From Phorcus lineatus (taxonomy: Eukaryota; Mollusca; Gastropoda; Trochida; Trochidae): a DNA stretch of 64,000 bases. Of this stretch, positions 1-13,369 are shown one piece after another. The stretch covers positions 76,401,022 through 76,465,021 of the forward strand of contig OV121081.1 in the NCBI GenBank assembly GCA_921293015.1. Direction: 5' to 3'. Position numbers and translations under genes: made by a program. Within the stretch, counting starts at the first letter, position 1; each line of letters starts with the position of its first letter. Under the pieces are notes generated by a model. That model was not told where the DNA came from and did not search any database. It saw only the letters and a program-made list of their open reading frames with translations.

Positions 1-320
1 ATTCTAGTCTTCTAAAATAACTATTAGAACTAATGCTTGAAATGTGCTTAATGCAATCAGGTATCTACAAAGTACAGAACTCACATTTCATGTTGGTCTT
101 TAAATTGTTTCTGCTTATTGAGCGGTGTAATCATATTGGTGATAAGAATCTGAAATTCCATAGCGAATTTAGTTTATACATAACCCTTTAGTCGGTTCCC
201 TCTGTTTTGTAACAGAAGCAATGTTTAGCAAGGTACATGTATAATTTATGTGAAATGTTGCGAAGTTAAATTCCATTGCATTTTTAAAATAAAACTTTTC
301 GTTCTGGTGTATTTGCAAGG

Positions 321-545
321 CATGTGCCCAGAGGGTAAGCGAAGTAATAAGGTCTAATCAATGCGTATTCAGCCCATCAGATATCACTTAGCTAATGTAA
401 ATAATCGTAACGATATCCACCTAATATGATTTAGAACAGAATATAATATGGCCATTGCCATGTGAGATGGACTCTGGGAATACCCAACAAATGAATAGTA
501 TTGAAAATTACTAACAGTGAGAATATCACATTTTCAATTGTTAAT
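321..545. repeat. Array landmark block L1, copy in U0
   Basis: Starts with CATGTGCC, then AGAGGGTAA, and ends near GAGAATATCAC. The same ordered words recur at 30745-30995 and 44688-44940, including the run 'catgtgagatgg..t..gggaatacc'. No open frame is conserved among the copies. The function is unknown. Confidence 0.65.
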
Positions 546-1497
546 TATATGAAATTAGACTTTAGACCTGGAAAAAGAATTGCAACAACAGTGTGCTGTT
601 GATTTGGTTCAAGTAAACCAAATATTGAAATTATTTCTTTTTTGTGTCTTCAGTTATCAGTCTAAATCGGTAATTTTCGATAACCATCTCATATTGCTGA
701 TACAATAAAACCTTTCGGCTATGTGCTATATATAATTGTTTTACAAAAACTACAGAACAGTTTTTTGCTTTTCACATCTTCAAGTATTATTTTAACGAAA
801 AACAAACACCTTACTGTGAATTAGAGTCATATCAATCCGATATCATATGTCTTCATGACGACTGTGAAGGAAAACGCTGGTGCTGCAATAGTTTTTACCA
901 AGTGTATATAACGATGCATTGGGTTTGCACTTCAAATAATTAATGGTGCTAAATCACCCATCACTTTTGATCAATTGATTCTAATTAAACTTGTGGATGC
1001 CTAATTGATAAAAAGAATCATTGAAACCGAAAAGTATTTTAACAGATTTGAAAAATACCAATTTATTTATTTTAGTTCAGCTATTTACATTCATTCTTTA
1101 TTTCAGATATATTGTATAGAAAGTTTTAACAAATGCTACAGTGTAATAAAACTGAAAGAAAACAGTCTCCAGTTAATGGACAAAACTCTTATTTCAGCTG
1201 TTAGTAATTCCATACTAATCTGATATCATACCTGAAAGTATAAAGATTTACAAACATATTTCTAAACCATTGATACTTGTGAACTTACAGATGACTCATT
1301 CACATGTATTTTTCAGAAGGAAATGATGCATTTATGTGGGCAAGAGGTTTTAGGAATACATGGCGTTGCATGCACTTATAATTAGTATTGAATTACAAAA
1401 GAACTCATTTATTTACTTTAGATGTTATTACGTGATATCATTGCTAGAAATATTTATGACTAATGGAGATAACACAAATGTGCTCAGGCATTCATAT

Positions 1498-1525
1498 CAT
1501 CATCATCATCATCATCATCATCAAC
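1498..1525. repeat. (CAT)n microsatellite
   Basis: A run of about nine CAT repeats followed by CAACAACAA. It creates a polyhistidine string in a chance open frame. A short AAT/AGT-rich run follows at 1590-1617. Confidence 0.9.
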
Positions 1526-1826
1526 AACAAAGCTTGTGTGATCTTGAAACCACCATCGTTGCTAAACTGAAGACGAATGAATGAATTTGTAATAATAATA
1601 GTAATAGTAATAGTAACATAAGAACAAAGATTATTTATCACAAAACTTCATGCACAAGAATATTCTTATTGACATCAGTATCAAATGAAAACGTAACGAA
1701 AAATATAAAATGCGTTTTATTATCTATTTCTTGTATTTAGCCAACAGATGTTATTAAATTACATATTTCCTAAAAGGATGTTTGAACAATGAATCAAAAG
1801 ATTTACAAACTTGATAAAGAGCCACA

Positions 1827-2110
1827 AAAGTCATACCATGTTTGACTCCGGCTGAGAGAATTAGAGCTGTCGGAATGACCAAAAAAGGAGTTAACAACAC
1901 CCCCATTGTCAAAACATGTGGTCACACGCGGGTAAATTTCTTCAGACTGGTTGCAACGACTTCGACGTAAGGACAACATAGTAAACACGCCATAGAATGA
2001 TCGATCACGTGTGATAAAGCCCACTTATGGTCGCTTTATACGTGTACGGTCAATTCATCTTGGGAAACAGTTTGTGTCAGCACAATGCTAGACGTTCACA
2101 GATAATGGTA
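1827..2110 (+). pseudogene. Tc1-like transposase relic (N-terminal part)
   Basis: Conceptual translation across at least one frameshift and stops gives LTPAERIRAVGMTKKGVNN, a helix-turn-helix region with HTRVNFFRLVAT, then RRKDNIVNTP, NDRSRVIKPTYGRFIR and RSIHLGKQFVSA. This matches the order of Tc1-family N-terminal DNA-binding domains: HTH, the linker usually rich in RPRSGRPRVT, and the second HTH. No DDE catalytic region follows. The piece is an old fragment inside array copy U0. Confidence 0.6.
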
Positions 2111-2119
2111 CATGTAAGT

Positions 2120-4740
2120 ATTGTCTTTACAGAAAAAGAAGTTACCAGACGTGTCAATTGCCATTTATATTGCAGTAAACAAGACCGTAGTTTTTAATAT
2201 GGTAGAACTATAGGGTGACGCGCGATCTGTGGCGATCTGAAAAGGAGAATCTTGGTGACCAAAAATAAACGAAAAGAGAGGGATGAAGGTTTACGCCCTC
2301 TTTTTTAAATCTATCAAGAACCTTGTAGTATTGTCTGCCAGCATTATAACTCAAGGTCCTCACACAGCTAGACAACTAAACGTCCTCCTTTTGCCATGTC
2401 AAGCATGTTATCCAGGCATGAATCATAATGACAAGTTCTTGGACTACCTTTATCTAAAATCTGAAGACTACCAGTGGCATCTCTCACAAGACAACAACTG
2501 GGAACATATCTGCTGCAAGGATGGCAATGAATCACGTTCTCATACGTTATCAATTCATGATCATGTTTTGGCTTGTACTGATGTCCAAGGTTATAACTCT
2601 GACTGTCACGTTAGCAATCTAAACCATTTTTGAAAGAAGTTCAATTTGATGTTATTATGATACCACAGTATCAGTCAGACGGTTAAGTTTAGTTCCACTT
2701 GGCATGGAATGAAATTATTGGCATTTATTGTGGAATTGAATACTTTATTATTATTAAACAAATGTTCGTCTATGCATGCCTTTCTTTTTCGTTGTTTGGT
2801 CATTGTATATTTTCTTTTGAGCATTAGTTTTTAACAAAAAATATCTATGTCCTCATAACTATTTTCTACAATACCAATTTAAGAATTTTATGATTAAGAA
2901 AATATCCACATGCACTATGGCTAACTAAATGTATATTGCAAATAAATAATTATATAAACTGTCTTGTGTTTGAAAATAAACTTATTGCAGTAGATACCAA
3001 CATCAACATCATTTTATTGAATGAATATAGTGTCTAAATTTCCATTCTGAAAAACAAATAGTCAATACCCGAGTATTTGAGAGACAATTTCAAAGCTCAT
3101 TTAAAAATGATGTTAGTCATTTAGGTCTACACCCAAATATGCGATTTGGCAAATTAGCTGCCAATCACTTTTGTGAGTTTATGAAAGCTCAAGACATTAT
3201 TTTCTTTTCATCCGGCTGGTTTTGATATTGGTTGAAAGTTCATATCCTCAAAGTGTAATAACATGACATTTGACGTAAAAAAGATGCATTCATCTATTAT
3301 AAAATAAGTTCACGTATAGGTGTTTAAAAAATCACTGATGTTTAACATTTCACCATCAGGAGTTCGTTTGGTATTTATAATCAAAACATTCATCTAATAA
3401 TGTATTTTTGCATTCATAATTCAAATTCTGAACATCTCTTGTGTTAATCATTGCTGATTTAACGATACTAGGTAGTTACATGTGAAAAATGAAACTGCAA
3501 CGCAGATAGTTTCAGGACTATAAACAAAAAATGATACCCGTAAATGTTATTTGTAAGGTGTTGATCGTGTTAATTAGAGGTATTCTTTCCTAGTTCTGTT
3601 ATTACTTCATTATTATTCTACTTTCTTATCATAGCTCATATTGAAGTTCAATATCTGCATGTGTCTATCAGACAAAGTGGTAGTTGTCTACCGATCAGAG
3701 TAAAAGAACAACAAACCTCTGTGAAGAACAAACATTGTCCGCTATGACGGAGTTAATGTCTTCCTGACAGAGGTTTTGATCCTCCCGACTGTTCTCGGCA
3801 TATTGAACAAATAGAACCTTCTGGGGCTGACTACTTATGGCAGATCCCTTGTATTTTCTAAAAGTATGTTAGTGTGCTCTGCTGTAAACAGCTCCAACTC
3901 TAAACAAAATACGAAAGTGGAGCATTAAATTCTCTGTACCATTAATTCTTACATTTATGACCATGTTAAGTTATTGGTATCATTTTTGCATCTCAAATGC
4001 TCGCTCTGAAACATTTATATCCTAATTCGTATCAAATACTAACTTTTTAAAATGCCATATTTGGCAGTTGTCTACAGATGATAATGCTTAACAATGACAT
4101 TTTCTATCCTTCTATGTAACGGAACTTAAGCATAACTTTAACTTAAACGAAGTATCATTGAGAATCATAACTCAATTAACATCTTGAATTAATCATTCAA
4201 TTTCTTTCTCTACATCCTTGAAATGAAATTTTCAGACTGAACAAACACTAGTAATAAAACATCATATAAATGCACTCAGAAAGTATGTGGAGCATTTTAC
4301 ATTTGTCAACAATCTTGAACTAGGCGATGTTCGGACTGAAAGGTTTACATAATTAAGCAAAATATGCAAGTAACTTATCACAAGTGTTGATATATAACGA
4401 CTTCACGATGTTGTCATCCTAAAATGATTTTCCTTATTTTGCTCCTCAAGTTTTCCGTTATGGTTTCACTAAATTTTCTCAATGATTATTCACTTTGCCA
4501 TGATAGAATTTCTAAATACCAGTTTTCTTTTTGGATCATTTGTTAAACAATTTTGAAAATAATATTTATATTTCAATTACTATATAAGTAAAATTGAACT
4601 ATATGTTCTCTATCAGTATGCATTATATTTACATCTATAGACTTTTTTACTTTTGAAACGTATGTCAATAGTTTATCCTTAATTTAGATTTTCATTTTCG
4701 TCTGCAAGCCTTTATATAATTCATTTGTTTGTGTTTATAA
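2120..4740. other. Non-coding stretch of array copy U0
   Basis: No exon, RNA gene or recognisable element seen. A 116-codon plus-strand open frame at 2283-2633 has no recognised motif and low-complexity surroundings, and I treat it as chance. Short segments near 3650-3870 are less AT-rich but unassigned. Confidence 0.4.
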
Positions 4741-4779
4741 ACTCTTTCCTCGAGATATTTTTTGAAAGTTCACCTAAAA

Positions 4780-5120
4780 TAGGTCAACTCGGGGTTTATT
4801 CCGTCAAACAGTTCTATGAACTATGTTTGTGGAAATAAACCAATTGAGCTGTTGTAACTTTGTTGACATTTATGTAAACAGTTTCAGAATGGGGGAGCTG
4901 TGTTTATAAATTGTGTAGAAAGTTTGGATTTCTCTGAGTCATGTCTGTTTATCCTGGTATCAACACAAACCATTTAAAAAGCAACTTAAAGGTGTTCCAA
5001 AAGTAGAAGAGAATATTGCAGATTTAAAAATCTTTTTAGATGTTCTATTCATTCCTAATTTCAAATGATAATGTTAGACATTATTCAGCATGCTGTGTGG
5101 CTTTCTATATGTCAAGCAGT
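4780..5120. repeat. Conserved island L2, copy 1
   Basis: Best-conserved block of the array. Core words in order: TTTATAAATTGTGTAGAAAG, then TTTGGATT, CTCTGAGTCATGTCTGTTT, and 'caacacaaacca'. An exact TGAGTCA (AP-1-type site) lies at 4935-4941. A TATAAA-like word sits about 30 bp upstream of it. Downstream 'aaaggtgttcca' and 'tattcattcctaatttca' are also shared with the other copies. It could be a promoter or enhancer of a lost or unannotated gene family, or a non-coding RNA start. Nothing in the sequence decides this. Confidence 0.6.
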
Positions 5121-6374
5121 TAAAGGTTGAATTAAAGCAAAAGCGGTATATACACTTTCATGTTTGTAAGCTATAGGCATAAAACTATCCACTTGAAATA
5201 AATACAAGAGCACAATGAAAGTGTATTTGAAACTAATGATGAATCTTGTATTGTCGAATAAGCTGCGTAAATCATCTTGTGCAGGCTCAAAGAAATATAT
5301 GATATACTTTTAAACTTTTAAAATTTTTAAAAAGTCACCTGATATGAAACATTCATTTCTACCAAAAAACTTGCAATGATCCTTTCATCTTAATAACCGT
5401 CTTCCACTCAAATGTTAAGTATTGTCCGTGGCTTGGATACGATTGGTTTAAAACGTCAGTCTCAAACTATTTAACCCCAAAAAGAACTATTTAAATTCGT
5501 TGGTGCTATAAATGTCTAAGAGGCAAATAATTCAAACTTAAGGCATAGTTTATATAAACATCGTATCTTTTACGTATTTAGAACGATAACAACTTCAAAG
5601 GAAAGATTTTTCTTACGCTACATGTTGTTAAGTTTATTTAAGCTTATGATGCCAAAAATAAAGTTTAAAGTCGTGTCAAGATAAAAACTCAAACCTATCC
5701 AAAACAAACTGCGATGTCAATTTGTCAATCAAAATAAATGAACAATACGCAATTTCATAATCAAAACTAGTGTTTCCATAATACCAGATATCAAGGAACA
5801 AAATGATCAAAGTGTGTTTGTACGGTTATTAAGGATATTGATATGTGACACAAATGCGATTGATTTTCTAAAAATAACAAGTCAGCAATTGATACAAAGG
5901 AAATATGTTTTGATAAATTATCAACAGAATGTTTTCACAAGAGAGGATATTCTATGAATTTTGCTTTCTCAAGAAAAAACTGTATGTGGATCTTAGGATC
6001 AAGGGTTAATGATAGCTAACGAAGTCAAAGAAAATATAAGTGATAGAATATCTTTATCTTAAAGATTTCAAGAAGGTAAAATAGTTTGGAATTAAGACAT
6101 AACTATCTCCAATTGTAGAAAGGTATGCATAAACTTAAGACATGTAAATGTAAGAAAAAGTAAACCAAGTATCTCAAAGCTGAGATAAAACGGGGAATAG
6201 TGCAGCTGTCTAATGGTTTCTTTATAAAGAGTTTCAGCGTTAAATTAACATTTGCATAAACTCATGCTTAACGTTGTATAAAGAAAGGACCTCATCACAC
6301 ATACTTGTCAAAACATATTCGAAGTAATTATTTATAAGCAAAGGTTGTGTACGTTTAGGTTACATGCCATTTTT

Positions 6375-6620
6375 AATCATCATCGCATGGCCTGTTCTTA
6401 CGCCAGCCCCATTGATTTGCTAACTTAGGCCTCACCCCATTTCCGTGCTTTTCTGTGCTGGATGCTGCGACGGATCGCGACTGTACATGTCCAAGTAGAA
6501 ATCATGTGAGCATTCAAATTTGACCGTAGAGGTCGCTGCACCTAAAACACACATTTTGACTGCTCGTCAGCAAGGTGTAAGTTAGCAAGTGATACGGACT
6601 CGTGCGGGAGAAGACGCTTA
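6375..6620. other. GC-richer unassigned patch
   Basis: A clearly less AT-rich patch ('gcgacggatcgcgactgtac', 'gtagaggtcgctgcacc') embedded in AT-rich array sequence. The matching U2 region (37990-38050) has no equivalent. It is probably a small inserted repeat; I could not assign a family and saw no target duplication. Confidence 0.3.
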
Positions 6621-7559
6621 TTTTATGATAAATATTGGTTTACACAGACATACATTAGCAGTGCATTGTTTTACATGATAATAAAAACGTTCTAATTTGT
6701 AAAAACCACTAAACAAATGTTAATATCAGAAATGCAAAATAATTCTCTAAAGCCATCAGTGTAATGGACTAATATTGACACCTTTTATGGCTGTAACCGA
6801 CTTGTGTGGACCACAAGACACATGAAATTTACTGAAATACAAAGGATTTTACATTTGACTCAGCAATTTTAATTGTAACTATTATTTGAGCAAGTTTTAT
6901 TATATGTTTTTCTTAGAAAGTAGATGTTGTTGAATGAATATGATTTGTATGAATGCGTTCAGGTATATTTTAAGATAATGAGTGGGAGAAAGCATGTTTT
7001 TAGTCCAAAAATAGCTTGAATGTTGATAATTTAATTGAAATGTTTGAATACATGGTGTGGTGTAGCGGCTCAAAACCCGCAGTACCATATATATATTTTA
7101 CTTTTTTCTGGAAGAAGATTATGTTAACTCTAACATGTTGTCATATTAAAAAAGTTTAATACAGGAACTAATTAAAATTTAAGATTTCTCCGAAAAGGTC
7201 ATCATTTCCCCATAGACTCCCATGTTAAAACTCTGACTGACAGATGTCTCAGAATATCTCGAAAAAACCCACACTAACCCCTATTTTTGGGGGGGTGGAT
7301 ATTTCAAGCAAATACACCATACCTTTGAAAAAAAACAAGTTAGAAAAAAAGTTTAATACTTTAAATTTGAGGAACGGACATCCTTTAAGTCAAGTTTTCT
7401 ATTTTGGTCAGTTTATATGGAATGAGTGAGTTAGAGGGTTAAACGTTCCTACAACATTATTTTAGTTATTTAAAACATGTAAGAAGATCATACAAACGGG
7501 GGTGGACAGATCAGGAAGACAATGGTTTGAACGGAAAGAAAGTGAGAGGAAGAAAGCAG

Positions 7560-7690
7560 GTTTTGAACCACTCAAAAAGGTCTGGCTTATAATTGTAAAC
7601 GGTTGCAACTTTGTAGTCCCCTACCAGGAGCGTGTAGACTCCGACTGGTATACCTGTCAGCGCCCTAACCACCACACAATTGTGGGATAA
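7560..7690 (-). mobile_element. Possible tRNA-derived SINE head
   Basis: Read on the minus strand this segment begins GTGGTGGTTAGGGCGCTGAC, followed by TACCAGTCGGAGTCTAC and GTAGGGGACTAC. That is reminiscent of a tRNA-like A-box region in SINE heads. No B box or tail was confirmed, so it could be unrelated. The sequence just upstream (7090-7440) contains 'ccatagactcccatg' and homopolymer runs, and is otherwise unassigned. Confidence 0.2.
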
Positions 7691-9029
7691 TATAAAGTTG
7701 TAGATATACATATGGAAATTAATCATGTACCGCCAAATTCAATTACCAAAAAGTCTGTAAAGAAATTCGCTTGTGACTTACATTAAAATTCTACACCCTG
7801 GGGTATGTCGTGATATTCTCCTTGTGAGGTATGATGCACGTGCAGCAATCCCAAAGCATGTGAATTGCGAAATTCTGAATGTACAGAAAATCAAGTATTC
7901 CTGATAACAAGTACTGTCTCTCCATGTGAATTAATTATTCCGTCCAATTATAGACATGGCTAGAGATTACACGTTTTCAAATAACTATAAGAAGGTCCCG
8001 CAATACAAGTACTGATCCTCCCACAAATGGCCTGTCCTACAACTATGTGCATAGTCATACAGTAATGGCTCCTCTCAATAACAAGGACACAGTTCCATTA
8101 GGGGACGATTAGTAATTGTATCAGGGTGCAAATTCAATGTTAATAAATTGGATTTAAAAAGCATTAGCATACCAAAGCTGCTGTTTTTCCTCACTATCAC
8201 TTTCTTTCCGTCTTCTTTCTCGTCCTCCCGATCCCGCTTCTCCCTTAACTGTCCTCTTTCATATAGATGATATTCAACCAGGTGGTAATATAAACAGTAT
8301 ACAAACAACTAAATACCAACTTACTTACTCACTCAGCAGGGCTGATATATCACATTATGACGTCCACTCTCGAGGCACAAAACCAATCTTTTATCGGTGA
8401 CAATTGAACAGAAAACAATAAGAAGATTCTTCCTAGATTTTATGTGTACATGTCAAATTTTATCAATGCTTTTTGTTGCTGCATAGTACACCTTTGATGC
8501 TATTTTGCTCAACGTGGTATATCTTTTCATCGTAAGGTAGACAGTGTACATCGACTAGTTCCTTGCCTAGCCCTTTTATTCAGACGTAAAGGCAAATGTT
8601 TATTTTTTAAATTCAAGGACTCTTCCAGAACAAGATATTTTATCTCTAAGTGTTTGCCTCGTAAAGGATCACCATTCTATTATCATAAAAAAATTAATGA
8701 ACTCATCATTTTATTTGATGTTATTACTGAAACATTTTCTTGAGTTTTATATTAACTAGATATGGCAAAAACACATTGAGTGTTTAGCACTGAAGCGCTA
8801 TTGAAATGGCTTATACCTTTATACTACATATATCTGCCAATAGGGATTTTTAGATGATAGAAATGGTTATTCAGTATATCAAGCTCTTTAAAAACCGAAG
8901 TTAACAGGGTTTTTTTGTACAGTTATAACATGTGATAGGCTGTCAGTAAAAAAAAGGAAAAGAACTTTCCGCCTAATATCAATTACGGAAGAAATAAATA
9001 TATTCTATCTTTGTAATGTGTCTCTGTCA

Positions 9030-9340
9030 AAACTGAGAATGAAGATTGCAAATAAACACTTCACCTGTCCTCACATCTCTTGAATTTATCTGATGCAGAC
9101 AAATTCCAGATGGATATATCAGGCTTATATTTCATATATCAGACAAGACGTATTCATATTTCTGAAATCTGAACCCAATCAGCTTTGATTTGTTTGCAAA
9201 ATAAAAGTCCATTTGTAATGAATTGGTACGAATTGGTTAAATCTTCTATTTTTTTCGAATCCCACTGATATTATGAAATGCGCATTACCGCCTCGCCATA
9301 ATTCAGACATTAAAACCCGTTTAATCTAATTTCAATTTCA
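9030..9340. repeat. Conserved block L4, copy in U0
   Basis: Shares AATAAACACTTCACCTGTCC, 'tctgatgcagacaaattcca', 'atatcagacaag' and 'aaataaaagtccatttg' with 16800-17080 and 38660-38940. AATAAA could be a poly(A) signal on the plus strand, but no coding exon was found upstream. Confidence 0.55.
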
Positions 9341-10329
9341 AAACATATACACATATAGCTTATAGTGGACAAATTGGGGAATATTTCATAAGAGCTAGTT
9401 AATGTGATCCATATCTATCAATATATATTGTTCAAAAGGTTTCGGAAGACAGAAAAGGAAGATACTTATTGCACCTACAATAAGTTATCAGTTAATGCTG
9501 TTCAGTTTAAAAGGTCATATGGTTTTTTCATGAGGAAACATGGACAGAATATCTACTAAAAGAATAATCATTAACATAATATTATTCCCTTGCTGCTCAA
9601 ATCAAAATATGCCATGAAAAACATTGGAATTTGTATAACATTGAAGCAATCAATACGCTATCATTTATAGGTGGAAATGTAAAATGTTTCATTTATTTAT
9701 TTTGTGTATTCATCAGAATCGCTCAAATTAAGATGTTTTATTATTATAATTAGTCCACGTGTTTTCTTTTATTATAACTACAGATGAAAGCTCATTTTGT
9801 CAAGAAAGGAACAATCTTATCTTGTATTTCACAACGTGTGATGCAAATGATTTTTATGATTAAATGTTTTTGGGCCTGAAGGGTTTTCTATAAAGAACTT
9901 AATGCTTATATTATGTTTTTATCTTATGTTGTATTTATATCTACAGTCATATTATCAAATACGATTTTGATCAAGTTTGTCACCAAACATCAATTGCATT
10001 TGAGTTTTATAATTGCTAGTTTCTAAACTACAACTACAATGTTGTCCTGATACGTTGCCGCAAAACTATTATTGCATTCTGCAGCTGCGCTGCCGAGCCT
10101 GCAAAAAGTCTTGTAGCTGTCTTGTACTTCATATTGGTGTTGCATGTAGCAAATTAAGATGAGCCAAATACATGCATCTTTCATGTCGCAGGCATGTTTT
10201 TACCATTTATCATCTAGCAAATATAAAAAATTAATTATGCAACTCTCTGATGCTCCTATGATTGCGGAACAGTTTGCTGATAAAACTAAATAATTTTGAT
10301 AACTTTTGTAATCAATTTAATTAAAACAC

Positions 10330-10760
10330 ATTTTTCACCTGTGCTCAAAAGCACTGTCATATGGTCCTGCCCAAATGCATTTTGAAATAGTCACATGTAA
10401 GATAAATGGCAATTATATGTAGTATGTTGTTTACTAAGGGTCTAAGTAAAGCTTCAGTAAAATATTTATGACAATGTAATATAGTTTATTTGTTATTCGG
10501 GATGTGATAATGATAAGATATATAAGCGATTTAACATCCACCTGTTCACTTAATTAAATGTTGATAAGGAATGTTTCTTTCATTAGTATATTTATGTTTC
10601 TCTGTAAAATATTTAACATTTGACATGCACATTCATGAACCGTTAATGAGCATAATTGCCACCTTACATCCCTAAGCATGTGTTACGAACTGCACTAGTC
10701 TGGCTTAATGATTAAGGTTGAACAGTTGAGATCTGAATAATTGAACAGTCTGAATAATTG
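10330..10760. repeat. Array block L5-L6, first U0 copy
   Basis: Contains 'actaagggtctaagtaaagc', 'taatgataagatat', 'tttgacatgcacattcatga' and 'ggttgaacagttgag', all of which recur in order at 10800-11600 (interrupted by a LINE), 19240-19830 and 39600-40560. U0 therefore carries two tandem copies of this block. Confidence 0.55.
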
Positions 10761-10861
10761 AACGGTCTAATTAAAGCTGCAATTAGATAATATGTTACGA
10801 TTATATGTAGTATGATGTTGTCTAAGGATCTAATTGAGCCTCAATAACAAATATATAACAT

Positions 10862-10897
10862 ACATACATACATACATACATACATACATACATACAA
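10862..10897. repeat. (CATA)n microsatellite tail of LINE
   Basis: Nine or so CATA units on the plus strand, which are the (TATG)n 3' tail of the minus-strand LINE at 10862-11275. Confidence 0.85.
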
Positions 10898-11275
10898 GTA
10901 CTTCTATAGCGCTAATATCCGGCATAAAGCACAGCTCAAAAGCGCTCAGCTGAGCCTGGCAAATAATGTGGAATGTTTTAACAGAATACTAATTGATAGA
11001 GGTGTGTCTTCAGTTGTTTCTTGAACTTTTGTTCCTCCACCTGCAATCTAAGGTCTAACGGGAGTTTGTTCCAGAGATAGGGCCCGGCATACTCAAAAGC
11101 ACGGTCCCCAAACTTCTTTGAGCGGGAGATTGGAATGTCCAGCATGGTCGGTATTGTGAGATAAGGTTCATTATGTAGACAGGAGCATTACCGTGTATGC
11201 ATCTGAAAACAAGGAGCATGAGCTCGCGCTTGTAGTGAATTCTGAAAGTTATTGGTAGCCAGTGTAAATTCTGTA
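10862..11275 (-). mobile_element. LINE 3' end (CR1/L2-type), 5'-truncated
   Basis: Minus-strand element. At its 5' end lies the final part of a reverse transcriptase ORF. Segments: LHWLPITFRIHYKRELMLLV, FRCIHGNAPVYIMNLIS, then after a +1 shift ISRSKKFGDRAFEYAGPYLW and KTHLYQLVFC, stop at 10978. The LHWLP...AP.YL...RAF..AGP.LWN.LP layout is typical of the C-terminal tail of CR1/L2-group LINE polyproteins. A 3' UTR of about 80 bp follows, ending in a (TATG)n tail. Array sequence continues on both sides, which fits insertion with 5' truncation. A target duplication is not certain. Confidence 0.75.
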
Positions 11276-11600
11276 GTACAGGAGTTACAATATGATATTT
11301 GTTTAAATGTTGCTCTGAATTTGATAATGGTTAGAAATATGAGCGACTTGACATCCTTCTGTGTACTCAATTATGGAAATCTTGACATGAAATATAACTT
11401 TCGACGTAGACGTATGTTTGTCTGTAAATTTTTGACATGTTGCATGCACATACATGACAGGTTATGTACATAATTGCTACCTACATGTACATGATTAATG
11501 TTGAACAGTTGAGAATGTTGTTTATCTTTAAATCATTGCCTCAGTGAATGCTTGAGTGTCGCGTTATATTTTTCACCGTTGAGTTCTTCCTTTTCATTAT
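11275..11600. repeat. Array block L5-L6, second U0 copy (3' part)
   Basis: Continues the block begun at 10800-10860 after the LINE insertion. It shares 'tagaaatatgagcgac', 'taatggaaa', 'cttgacatgaaatataactt' and 'gaatgcttgagtgtcgc' with U1 (19425-19810) and U2 (40240-40515). Confidence 0.55.
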
Positions 11601-12657
11601 TATTCATATTCCTTTTATATAGATAATCAGATTAGGTTACTGCTGCCACTTTTGATCGGGTGAGCACAGTCCAAATGGACTTGTACTCTTAATGGCTTGA
11701 TAGTCTTATACAATGATGTAATTCAGTATGTGCTATCGTTTATTCAAGATCTTTGATAACATTTATATGCAGGTAAATGTTCTTGGGGTGATTCTAACAT
11801 ATATGTTATGTTACCAAAACCCTCACCAAAATCAATTTAACTTGGATATGTTATCGGCAGGCTTAACCAAGTAAATAGGTATGATTTAATCATTTTCTGT
11901 TTCAGTATTTACTTTCTGTATACATGATCACCACTCAAACTAAAATTCCACACTTTCCTATTTTTCTCTTACTTGTTGCATTCAACCTACTTTTCTTTGA
12001 AAATATGATTTCCCTCCTTTTCTTATGTTTTCCTAAATGACAAATGCGTAATGTGATTAAAAATATTATTTACACACTCGTGGGAGATCTTTAACTTTTA
12101 AACCCTTGATTATATCGCGATATATGTCTTGCAATCGCTCGTATGATACTAAACCCTCCATTTAAAACAAATATTTATCAAACTCAATTTATGAGAAAAT
12201 TATCATGTATCTAACACTTTATATTTACCATGATACTGTCTTCAGTGTACAAATATAGAACTGAAACCATAACAACTCTTTTCTCACCTCTGTCTTGTTG
12301 ACATGATTGTATCATCTATACGACAGATAGCATTTATCATCATGTTGGATATAATTGAATGAGTTACACACACAATAAGAGCATAAAGAAATATAAAGAC
12401 AACAAGATTTTTTTGCAAATTGGTTTAGAATATCTGGTATTAACTGCTAACGATGATAGCTTGAACTTGAATTGCAAAACAAAAAATTGATAAAAGAATA
12501 CATGTAATGCAGTGTCAAATCTATGAAGTTAATGAGAATGTTCCCCTCCATTCCCTTGCACCTAATGATTGTACAATTTCTTTAGACAAATTGCTATGTT
12601 TTTAACGACAGGGGGTGAAATGAAATGAATAAAACTTTTGTTATTTTGATTTAGGCA

Positions 12658-13167
12658 CTAATTGTATTCCAGTTTTAAAAATCGTTTTCTATGTGCAAGT
12701 CGCATGTGTACTAAAATAAGACAATGTGTGAGTGAATATCTTTTTACACATGTTGCCCAAGTGAAGCGGCTTGAATCATCTAGAGCCTTAATCATACCAT
12801 ACAGATGTTTTGGCAATCTATTTTGAGGCATATTCAATAAATGACACCAAAATTTTATAGCTTTAGTCATATACACATTTTGGAGAGGTAATCTACCACA
12901 CAAATCTTTTAAATTTACTCTTCCCATCTTTCTCTGAAAACAATTTATAGAAAATATTGCCTTATTTCCTTGAGATACCAGACAGCTTTGAGCTCTACTC
13001 CATACAAGTTTAGGTGTGAATACAAGTCCCAGGTATTTATAGAAAGAAACAGTTTCAATAACATTACCATTAAAATACCACTTTTCATAATCTCTTAAAG
13101 GCACACCATTTCTAAAAACAAGAACTTTTGTTTTGCTACTTGTACTTACAAAATATCTCAAGTGCAT
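12658..13167 (-). pseudogene. LINE reverse transcriptase C-terminal fragment, open
   Basis: A 169-codon minus-strand frame, open throughout. Key words: KTKVLVFRNG, then EKWYFNG, FYKYLGLVF (the thumb-like KYLG motif that follows the reverse transcriptase palm), CGRLPLQNVYMTKAIKFWCH and SSRFTWATCVKRY. This is the region C-terminal to the catalytic YADD box in jockey/Nimb-like non-LTR retrotransposons. The catalytic core is absent. The frame ends at a stop in 12658-12660, immediately beside array sequence that also occurs at 27100-27240. It is a 5'-truncated fragment, not a functional gene. Confidence 0.65.
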
Positions 13168-13369
13168 TTTATGTTTTTCTATATGTAACTTTCAGTTTAT
13201 AACAGTTCGACATTTAAGAGCTAACGTCATTAATTGCACAATTCATTAAAAGTACGTGCGCAGATGACGTTATAGCTTGATCATTTTACAATTATTTGTT
13301 AGTCTATTACTTACAGGTAAATAACTATTTCCAAGTATTGCATATCTATAACATTAAAAAAGGAATTAG

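Noticed and set aside
1360..1584. Open frame with a polyhistidine run
   Set aside because: It is produced by the (CAT)n microsatellite; no conserved sequence on either side.
2283..2633. 116-codon plus-strand open frame as a gene
   Set aside because: No recognisable motif, no splice support, opposite-strand frame also open; probably chance.
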